Below are positions 26,820 through 38,992 of a stretch of DNA of 64,000 bases, one piece after another. The notes below the pieces were generated by a model. It was given only the letters and a program-made list of their open reading frames with translations. It was not told the DNA's origin and searched no databases. Made by a program: the position numbers and the translations under genes. The stretch spans positions 22,584,229 through 22,648,228 of the forward strand of contig OX463780.1 in the NCBI GenBank assembly GCA_949825025.1, read 5' to 3'. The number at the start of each line of letters is the position of its first letter. Positions within the stretch are counted from its first letter, which is position 1. The stretch comes from Siphlonurus alternatus (taxonomy: Eukaryota > Arthropoda > Insecta > Ephemeroptera > Siphlonuridae).

Positions 26820-29800
26820 ATGGCGTGCGGCCGGCGGGGCGGCGTATGCCGTCGAATCGGGTTATGTCGTCTACTGCTGCTCATCACCGCGGCGTGGCAG
26901 GCCGGCCTCTTCCTGGAAGCGCTGCAGTCGCGACACCTGCAGTCCGCAGCCACTGCGCAGCAGGTCAGTCTGCTGCATTTATAGCACTCAGACAACTTTA
27001 AAATAAACAGCCGCTATTATATTACTAACCCCAGAATATTAGACCAGCCGACCAGCTTGCCTGCGGTTATGGCAGCTCTCTACAAATGATGTTTGCACAG
27101 CAATTAGCCTACATTTGTATTAGCAGGGGTAATGGCGGCTGGATCGCGAGTAATTTTAATAATTTCACGTAATCTATAATAAGAAAAAAGTCATGCAAGA
27201 TGTTGAAACATTGCTCTTAGCCACTGCAATGCACGCACAAAGGAAAGATAACATTAATAATATTTATAGCGCAGTTTAAGCATTAAGTTTAAGCATAACG
27301 GACTCTCATTATTCTTTTTGGTTTTTCAGTACATAATATAGTCAAAAAATTAAAAAATTAAATATTCTGAAATTATATTCTGATGCACCTGAAATTAAGG
27401 TAAAAAAATTGGATTAACAGTGGATCTTGTTATTCAGGGTGATGCATATATGTTGCCGCTTCAGCTTCAAAATTAAAATTATCTTTGCATTTTACAGTGA
27501 TTCCTATTCATCAGTATAACAACAATACGTAATTTTATTTCTTTTTTATAAATGAATAAACACTATATTTTAGACTAACTAAATCAATAGTCTAAGAGTA
27601 AAAAGGGGAAATACAGATGTAGCGAACACGCGAGTATGAGCCCACAACAACGTTAAAAGTGTACACGATGCTGTTTTTCCTTTGCTGTCATGTTTAATAG
27701 CAGAACTGACGCACCCTAAATGTAGGCAACTACTGTTTCAGCTCACCGTAGTGAAGGCGAGAGTTGTGAGAAAAATGCTTTATATTTGTAAAAGGCGTCT
27801 CACGGAATCAAAGAACAAATCAAAAACTCTTTTGCATCCCCAGACTGACTATAAATGATTCATTTTTTTTTCAATCTGTAGTCTAGATGGCATGAAATGA
27901 ATATTAAAAAGATAAAAGAAGAATTGAGCACCGTACGTTAAATTGGACTTATGCAGAGAAATAAAACATATAGATGGTAGCTTATCTGCATGATATACCA
28001 CTGAATTGCATTCCTTCTGTAAATACTAATGTATGTATACTATTCAAGTTAATTTAAAAAAAAATTGTAAACTTATAAGATAGAAGTTATTCTTTTTTAT
28101 AATTTGAAGAAATTCTAAAATTTTATATAATATTTTATATTAATAACGAAAGAATATGTATAATGTGTACAAAATTGACGATTTTTACAAGTGTTTGAAT
28201 ATTTTTCTATTATACTGCATGTACTGTATAATTATGTTATGCTGACTTGTCTTGTATATATGTGAGATTAATAAATATTTGAATTTAAATATGTAATCCT
28301 ATATAAAAATCTATAACCTTTTATTAACAAATGCAATTGTATTCTAGCTGTCATCTCTATAATTTGTTGTAATGATATTATATAGTGTCCACATAATTTT
28401 TCCATTATTGTTATAGTTATATCACTTTTACAACTCTCACTATGTAAAAACGTTTCAAATAAATTTAAATTTTAATAGTGAGAATATTTATTAAAAATAC
28501 ACATATAATTTTGTAAGATAATGTAACTTGTTACTTGCAAATTAAGTACTTTTAAAACAAAGCACGTTTCTCATTTTTATTCCGAGCAACGTTTTGATCA
28601 GTGCAAGTAGTAACAAACTCCCCTGATACAGCTATAATAAAGATAGTGGCAGCAGCAGCAGCGGGCAACTTTATGTGGTGAGCTGTCGGGTAGTCTTTTC
28701 CATGCCTTAAAGTTCTGACCTACTTCGATATACAGGCTGTTTCTACATGTTTATATAACCATTCCCTCATGGAACAAAGTATCACACAAATCAATGTAGA
28801 TTGATTGGATTTGATAAAGTGTATAAAATATATTATACCATATATTTAAAAAGTAAAAGAAATAGAATACAAAGTTTTTGTTATTTTTTTTTTTTTTTTT
28901 TATACTGCCTTAAAAATATGCAAATATATTTTCTTTTATGTTGAAAGGTTTGCCTAAATTACAGGGGCTTTGCAATCTTGAGCGATAGCATGAACTTGGA
29001 GCATATATTATGCATGGAAGTAAAATGTTTAAAGATTAATAAATAACTTCAATAATGAGATTGAAATATATTACATGGAATAAATTATTGCTGTTCATTT
29101 TTTTTTTTTTTTTCAAACAAGATAACTAATTAATAACATATTCTCATTCATACAATTTATGTTTACTTGCATGCACAGAATGTACGTAGTTCTCTGTAAT
29201 CAATACAAGCTTTAGTAATATGTATATATATGGCATATTGAATGGTTGTAAGCTCGTGTTGACAATGGCAGTTGCTATGCCAAGTCACAGCAGCAACACC
29301 ATGTTATCCCACACCCTCTACTTTAGTTTATGCAATTTACTAACATGGCTTTAACTTGTTAAAGTCCATTCCATTTACACCTTATAAATAATTGCTTTTC
29401 CATGTCAATGGGGTTAGCTTGATTAAAAATTAATTGTAATTTTCATACATGTTTTATATAATTATTATTTATAGCATTTTATTAAATATTAACTTAATGC
29501 ATTTGAGTAAAATTCATATAATAATTTTTTTTTAATCCTATAATATTAATTAATATAATGTATTTATTATACACAAAAAAAAACATTAAATATTATCCAT
29601 GATATACATGGATACAAATTAAGTTCATGATTAATCTATAGTTATATACCATGGCATGTATGGACTCTAGTGCATACACAACATAATATGCATAATACAA
29701 ATAATCGACCCAGGTAGATTTCTAATTTATATGGAGTAGATGTGCATTCTCATTTGTGTGTTATTGTATGTAAACTCAAGCTTGATAAAGTATCCGTCCA

Positions 29801-32800
29801 AATAGATCGTTTCGCTTTGTGATAAAGCAACTTGACCAAAACAGAGCTGGAGCTTATACCAACACCGTTTTGTTGATGAATAAGCCAAGGCGAGATTATA
29901 TATTATAAGCAAACACTTATCTCAGCTTATACGCATCTATTAACAAATATCATTAAACTTGAGTGTATTTTTTTTTAAATACTTCTCATGCAGCAGAAGT
30001 ATTTATATTATAAGAATTTATGGTTTAAATATAATTTATCAAATGAAATTTCCCTTAAATTTCTTCTCATAATAGAAACAGCAACTTGGTTTATAAATAT
30101 TTTTATCTTGTTCCGTGTTTGCAGCGTCTTCGCGGCAAGAACAACGTTTCTGCAGCAGTGTGGCCTATCGTAGTTCGTCTGGACGCCGCAGGACCCGGAG
30201 TTTCATGGACCTCATCATTTCCTCCTCCCGCGCCCGCCGTGGACTGGTGGCGTCTCCTACGGACACACGTGGGACCAGCCTTCATTTACTCAGCATTCTA
30301 CGACCCCCGTGGCCCTGGTCCTCCAAAGATTCGTATAATCGCAGCCTTACCATCTCGTTACCGTTTACGTCCTTTTTACTGTGACCTTAAATCAGACTCT
30401 GGGGTTAAAACTAGAGTACCAGGAAAACATAGACCTATACGTGAAAATTGGGGTTTACCATATACAGCGTCATTTATAATATGTGAATTACATAAAAAAT
30501 ATAAAGATTTACCTGCTTTTGTATCTTTAGGTGATCCTAAACGTAATATTACTTCAAGACCATTATCAGTACATTATGCACCACCAAAATCTAAAGATAA
30601 AAATACAACATTACCATTTTTAACAGTTTGTATTAAACCATTACATTTTCGTTATGATCGTGCTCTATGGTTGATTGAATTTATAGAAATGTACAAGTTA
30701 TTGGGTGCAAATCACTTTGTGTTCTACAATAAAAGTATTGGTGAGTCAGTCTCTAAAGTTCTCCACCATTACGCTGGTGAACATCTGGTGTCCTTGCTAC
30801 CCTGGAACTTACCTCTGCGATCTCAGCGCCACATTCGCACAGAAGGACTTTTCGCCGCACTAAACGATTGCTCCTACCGCGCCATGTACCGCTTCCAGTA
30901 TGCAGCTCTGGTGGACCTCGATGAATTTCTGATTCCACGCAAGCACCTAAACCTGACGCGTCTGATGGCTGAGATTGACCCTCCACCTCGACCTTTGCCG
31001 CCGAGGTATCGAGTCAAGCCGGACAAGCAAGTAAGGTGAGCACCAGCTAGCGCAAGTGGCGAACGGGTTTTCTAAGGCACGAGAAAATATAATTTCACGA
31101 GAAAACATAATTTCATAACATATATATATACAGTATAATATATAATGGCCAAATCCAAATTTAATTGGTTATTGTAATGCATAAAACAGACTATCTGAAT
31201 CATCTGGAAAACATATGTACCTTACGGTACGTTCTAGGCTGTTGAAGTCAGGTGGCATATATTATATGGTAATACCAGGTGCTATCCGCAACGTTTCTGC
31301 TTGTTGTTTTTTTCTTCTTTTTACAAAAAAATTAATTATTAATAACCAAAGCTGAAAAAGCTGTTAGGATGATTCCTTTTTTTTATTGTCACAAATCTTA
31401 ATATAATAATTGACTCGTGTACTGCATGTATTTATTACTCATTTTTTATAGTTTGTTTTTCTATTATTATTATAATATTTTATAATCTTATTTTTCTTGT
31501 TTTATACCTTATACAGAATATTTAATATTTTTGAGTAAATACCGATCTGAAGCATATTATTTTCTTTTACCCTACTTCCTCAAAATTTTTAACCTTTGGG
31601 AGTGCGTTTCCCTTCTATTTTATTTCTGAATTCATGCACTCCCAGACCTATACATCATAAATAAATATATTGTAAAGTTAAGTTTTTATGTTTATTATAT
31701 GTTATTTTTTTGCGTTTTTCATGGTCTTACGCAGCTGATGAAATGTGTCATCAAATGTATGATGTTTGTATGTGTACTGGGAGTTTGAAAAATTAATTAA
31801 TTAATTAATTAATATAGTAACCACAATATTCACTACGACTCTCATATATAGTCTCATTACGAGTCATTATTACACCTTAATTATAATTTTGTTCTCCAGA
31901 CGTGTACCAGCCTTGGTACCAATTCGAAAAAACCATGGAGCATTTCTGTTCCGGAACGCGTTCTTCTACTTGTACTGGGAGAACGACACGAGTGCACTAC
32001 GTGCTGGTGCCGAGGGCCGTATCAGCGCCAAGGGAAAGGCGCCTCCTTATCTTCTGTCTTTGGCCAAGACGCGGCGCCTTGCTAAGGTGCACAAGAGTGG
32101 CGTGCGCAGCAAGTACATTGTCCGACCGCAAGATGTCGTCGAGCTGGGCAACCACGTCGTGTGGGAGTTCGCACCAGGTACTGTACCGTCCTCTACCGGA
32201 CAACTCTCGAGTCTCATTTGATTGACCGTTCAATTATATAACATTAACACGCCCATTAGTGGAGAAGCAGGTGCTGCCTAGTTGACCTTGACTCCTAACA
32301 TTTTGCCAAAACATTTTCCTCCTTGGACTTCACACACCTCGACCCACGAATTTTTTTTTCTTTTCTCGCATATTGTTTTTGCATATATACAATTAAAACT
32401 TAAGCCAAGAGTTATTCATATCTACTTAATTTGGTTCATAATTATATTATATATTAATAAACGGCTAAAATTTTGCCACTTAAATTCTTGAACTCTAATA
32501 TTTATCCTTCTGTGCTTAAAGAATAAATTATGTATATGAGATTAATATTATATAAAGGACATTGAACTTTTTATGATTTCCTGACAATTTATTTAATTCA
32601 AGTTTGAAATTATTAATCATCCCGTTCAATTATATTTATAAGAGTCCTTTATTCTTGTTAATTATATCGCATATTATAATAAATTAATAATTGTTTGTTT
32701 TATATAATAGCTATAGTAATTTATATTAATAATAATTTATCAATATTGATATGCTACTAATTGTAAGTCCGTTTTTGCAACTTCGGCTCAAAAATTGCTT

Positions 32801-35800
32801 CTAAATTGCTTCATGTTGTATAACTTCTGTGAATTGAAAAAAAAAAAAAAAAATACAAAACACAATCTTATATTTAGCATTCGAGTCTCCTAAATACCAA
32901 AGCTCAGGTGTATGACTGTATTCCGGCCACTAGCTCACAGTATGTATAGTTTACATAGCCAAGTTTAGCAGCATGCAGCAAAGTGAGCACGAACACATCC
33001 TCGAGAAAACCATTGTATTGTAATGTCCCAATAGTTATTTAAATATATTCGTTCGAGTCTTCAATGAAAATAATGAAATTCTACTATAATATTATAGATG
33101 AGCAAGATAGTTCAAGCATATAATAAATAATGTTCAAGCAATTTATATCTGTGTACATGGGTTGAACTTAAAACTAATTTAATTACTGCAGAAAAATATC
33201 AATTATCAATCATTACCATATTATAATTGTCCGTAAATAAATTTTACTTTATTTGTTTGCTGTAACAAATAATAAGCAAATAAATGCCAATATTTACCAT
33301 AAATAGTAATCAACAAATAATAAATATTATAAAATGTTATGGCCGTACTCGGTATGGTTAAACGTTGAGTACCAAGCAAAGCGCCAAGCTGATAAACTAT
33401 TTGAAGTTCAAGGGTCCACAGTTCAACAAATTTATCTGATATTTTTTTTTATATATAGTTGTGCTCGCGAGTGTTGAAAAAAAAATGTGCATGTCTTATC
33501 ACAAGAAGGAGGTTATCATTTAAATGAACCATTAAAATATGATGTCTTTTCACTGATATAAAGAAGGTATAGTTTATTTGCGAGGAAAATTTAGCAGCAT
33601 ATTACATTTAAAAGATATTTCTGTTTTTACATTTCAAGAAACATAATTTCTATCAATGAAGTTAAAATTTCTCAATATTGTCTCATTGTATAATTAATTG
33701 TTGTCAGAAAAGCTAGCAATTATTTTTGTATAACCCCTACGAAAATTTGGAGTCTAGACTGGATCCAGTCTAGATCTAATTGGGCTGGATCCAGACTGGG
33801 TCCAAAAAAAAACATCCAAAACTGGATCCAGACTGGATCCAGCCTGGTTTGGGTCCAGCCCGGGTCTAGCCTGGATCTAGCGCAAGTGTATTCTAGACCA
33901 AATTTTCAAATTTAAATCTTGCCCTAATTAATTAATTAATTAATTATCATCCCCCAGGTAATTTATGCAAATCCCCCCCCCCCAACTATGTACGTACATA
34001 ATATATCCATGTGTGCTGTCTCGTCGCATACACCTATAGGGACCTCCTATGTCTTACGGCCAGGGAGTTGATCAGAGTTTTGCTGTTTCTGGGAGTGGCG
34101 GAGCTGCTAAATGTTCATAATTAATAAATAGTGAACATTAATTAAGAATGGAAAAGTTAATATCATTATTAAAATACACCATAAATTATTATTAAGCTAG
34201 TATTACACAATTCAACTTATTTGCATACAATTTTTTCTTACAATTAAGAATGTCCATTCAATTGTTTGTATTGAGATGACATTTGGTTGTATGCGAATTT
34301 GTACCGTGTAACACAGGTTTACAGCATAAAAATAATTTATGTGTGAATATTATTCATAATTATAAAATAAGACAATAATTATTTTTTGGTTTCCTTTGTG
34401 TATCTGGTTTAATTATACTAATATAGTACTCAAATAATTTTATTATTACATATGAAGTGAGAAAGTATAAATTTTCCAATTACTGTCGCCGTCATTAGTC
34501 TGTGTGCTACGATTTTGGAGTATTGTAGCTGAGAGCTGAATTGGGGTAGCGTAGACGATATTAAAAAATACTGGCGCATGTACTCGTAGAATCTTATTCT
34601 TTGTAAGGAAATATTAATTGTATACTATTGGAGCAAAAATTAAAAATTTGGCGAATTTTTTTATAACGCAAGGTCGGGTAAAATCAACGGTCTTTCCGAG
34701 TACCTCGGGTTTAAAAATTCACAATAAATTAAGTTTTGTAACAATGAAAACTTTAACCATAATTTAAGTTTTTACCTTTTTACTGAATAATAATAAAAAA
34801 TTTAATCGGCAAAGTTGTCTTTAATGCAATGATGTAAGTTTATTTTCATAAATTAATTAGTTAATTTTTAATTCATCAATTAAAAACTAGGAAATCGATC
34901 TCCTTGGAAAAAAATTTTTACGGAAAATCAAGTATGCCATCCTAAGGGTACTAATATTAGCCAACTTTAATGGGGAGCACATTTTTTATTTAAGCCTTCG
35001 TTAATTTTTAATGAATTTTGTTCCCTATGACATCATCAGACCCCCGTTAATTGGAAATAAAATTAATTAAAAATTAATAATGAAGGCTTAAATAAAACAT
35101 AATCTTCCCATAAAGGTTGAATTGTATTAGTACCCTTAGGATTGCATACTTGATTTTCCGGAAAAATGTTTTTCCAAGGAGAAGATTGATTCCTTAGTTT
35201 TTAATTAATAAAAAAATAACTAATTAATTTATGAAAATTAAACTGATATCAATGCATTTCTGACAATTTGGCCGGTTTATTTTAAATAAATATATTAAAT
35301 TTTTCGTTGTTACAACTTAATTTTTTAATTTTCTGTGAATTTTTAAACCCGAGGTACTCGGAAAAAACGTTGATTTTACCCGACCTTGCGTTATAAAAAA
35401 ATCGCCAAAATTGTAATGTTTGCTCTAAGAGTATATAATTAACATTTCCTTACAAAGAATATAAGACTCTACGTGTGTCAGTATTTTTTAATATTGTCTA
35501 CGCCAATTGAGCTCTTAGCTACTACATTCCAAAGTCGGAGCGCACCGACTTATGGCGACATCATTAAACCCCCGTTAATAGGAAACAAAATTAATGAAGA
35601 ATTAACGAAGGCTTAAATAAAAAATGAGCTTCCCACAAAAGTTGAATAATATTAGTACCCTTAGGATGACATACTTGATTATCCAAAAAAATTCTTTTTC
35701 CAACGAGATCGATTTCTTAGTTTTTAATAATTTAAATATTAACTAATTAATTTAATTTAACTAATTAATAAACTTACACCATTGCATTAAAGCCAATTTG

Positions 35801-38800
35801 GCCGGCTAATTTTAAATTTTGTGTTGTCATAACTTAATTTCTTAATTTCCTGGGAACTGAATTTTTAAACCCGAGGTACTCGGAAAAACCGTTGATTTTA
35901 CCCGACTTGCGTTATAAAAAAAAAACGCCAAAATTTTAATGTTTGCTCTAAGAGTATAAAATTACAATTTACTAACAAAGAATAAGATTCTACGTGTGCC
36001 AGAATTTTTTCATGTTGTCTACGCCAATTGAGCTCTCAGCTACAACACTCCAAATTCAGAGTGCACCGACTTATGATGGTGACAGTAAGGTTAATACAGT
36101 ATAATGTCGATCAACTGTTTGACATTGTCCTCTTTGATTAACATGTAAACCTTATCAAATTCTCAAATATTCTAATTTTTTTTAAGCAGATATTAGTGCC
36201 TAAAACTCAGTAGAAAAAGTTTCAAAACAATTTTACGAACTAATTTTTTTAAACTAAGATTTTTGTTTGTCTCTCCTTGGGAAAGTAATATGATGAAAAT
36301 TTAAAAAAGTAATTAAAAAAAAATCGTCTGATTTAATGGTTTTGAAATTTGTTCTATGGCTTTTAGGCACTAATATCTGCCTCTTAAAAAAATTTCAATT
36401 TTTTTTTTTTGTGAATTTGCTAAGGTTTACATCAAAGGGTGGAACATTGGGTGATCGACATTATCTCCACCTTAACTGGCATTGGGCTCAGAATAAAGGG
36501 CAGTGTAATATAGTGAGGGGATTACACATCCAATACTGTACAAACTAGCAGGTTCCTCGTTCTAATGCTAATCACCCGTTACCTGCATGCCCTCTGGTGT
36601 TGTGGTGTTGGTCGGGATAGTCATCTTGGTAGTGGCTAAATCCAGGCCACTGTACACAGGTAGCACTACTACACTGAAATGGTGACAAAAAAAAAAAAAA
36701 AACAGTATTCACTCGCTACCTGCATGCCCCCTGGTGTCGGTCCGTCCGGATAGTCATCTGCGTCTTGGTCGTGGCTAGGTCCAGGTTACTGCACACAGGT
36801 AGCTACAATATTCAAATGGTGACACAAAAAAGAGTACTCACCCGCTACCTTAAGGTAGAGATAACGTCAATCAGCTGTTCAACGTACTCTCCTTTGATTT
36901 ACATGCAAACCTTTGCAACTTTACAAAAATTCTGAAATTTTTATGAGAGGCAGATATTAGTCATATTAGTGCCTTAAATCTACAGAAAAAATTTCAAAAC
37001 AATTTAACGAGCCATTTTCTTTTTTTTTTTTTTTATATTTTTTTTTCCACATATGGCTTTTCCATGGAAAGAAAAGTAAAAAATTATTTAAGAAAAATCA
37101 GCTCGTATAATTATTGTTTTGAAACCTTTTCTATATGGCTTTTAAGCACTAAGATCTGGCTGTAAAAAAAATCAGAATTTGCCAATGTTTACATGTTTAT
37201 CAAAGGAGAGTATGTCAAACAGCTGTTCAACATTATCTCTACTTTAATGCTCCCTGGTGTCAGTTCGGATAGTTGTCTTGGTCCAGGCTAGGTCCAGGTT
37301 ACTGCATACACAGGTAGCTCTACAACATTCAAATGGTGACACAAAAAAAAAAAAGTACTCACCCGCTACTATAATGCCTCCTGCATGGTGTCGGTCTGGA
37401 CAGTCGTCTTGGTCATACCTAGGTCCAGGTTACTGCACACAGGTAGCGCTACAACATTCAAATGTCGACACACAAAATGATACTCACCCGCTACCTTAAT
37501 GCCCCCTTTTGTCGATCCGTATAGTCATATTGGTCGTGGCTAGGTCAAGGTTACTGCACACAGGAAACATTCAAATGGTGACAAAAAATGGTCCTCGCTA
37601 GCTACCTGCATGCCCCCTGGTGTCGGTCCGGAGTCTCCTGTTGGTCATGCATGTCTACGTTGAAGTTGAAACAGTATATAATGAATTATATGAATAATGA
37701 ATTATACACATGTTCTTATACATGCTAAACAAAGAGAAAAGACTGGTAATGTGAGCAAAATAAACTCTATAGATAGCTCTTTACACTAAAAACCCTGGCC
37801 AATGCACAGTATTAATATTTATGCATACTCAGTACAGTATAAGTAAGAGAATGAAAGAAAAACACTACAGGATATGCATATATATTATACAAAACTAAAA
37901 AATAACATGCACACATATAAAAAATCACATACAAATAATAGAAAAATGCTGCAGAATTAATGCCTTATAAATTTTGATCCAAAAGAAGATGAGGCAATTT
38001 TTCTGCGGAAAGCCGTGGCAAATTACGAGGTTGCATGCAGTATGCATATGTGAAAGCTCTTTTATGGCAATAAAAAGAGGCATAATGCAGAGAGTATTGT
38101 GTATGCATACTGTAATATTAAAGTACAATATGCATATATACCGGTTTGATACAGTAATTACAGTATATATGCATATCATAGTTATTAGGCTCGAACACAT
38201 AATATGCATACAGTGCAGTACACTACAAATATCAGGCCTAAATATTTAAAAGAACGTTACCTCTGACCATATTATCTTACCGGTATACGTTATCAGTGGG
38301 ATGAGGATTAGCATTTCGTTCCCAAATACAAATATTCAAAACCTTGGCAGCGTAGGGCCTGTTAGAGGGAAAATGCCACTTGGACAGCAGCATCAGGAAC
38401 AGAAAAATATTCGAATCAGATTTAACCCTGATAGTTAACATACGGACTTAATACAACAATTATCTTACCTTATAATAGATTACATGCCGATGAGATTGAA
38501 ATATACCAGTTTAATACGTCAAATATTACACAAAACAATTTATTTCTATCACAACACCACAAGCTAGCAGCGACCACAGCAGCGACCGGTACAAATTTCA
38601 AAACAAGATGGCGCAATGGGAGGCTCAGTCCTTGGCGCAATGCATGATGGGCATTGATGGTGGAAACGCGCCTTTTTTTTACAAATTTTACTTCACGACG
38701 AAAGTTCAGTCTCTATTCATTTACATAATTATATATTTATATTATATTTTATATCTCTTTTATTTATATTTTTATTTATTAATTTATTTATTTGTTTATT

Positions 38801-38877
38801 TTAATTTATAAAATAAAATATTTATTTATTTATTTATTTATTTATTTATATATTTATTTATTTATATATTTATATAT

Positions 38878-38924
<47 letters not shown>

Positions 38925-38945
38925 TTTCTTAATTTATTTATAAAT

Positions 38946-38992
<47 letters not shown>

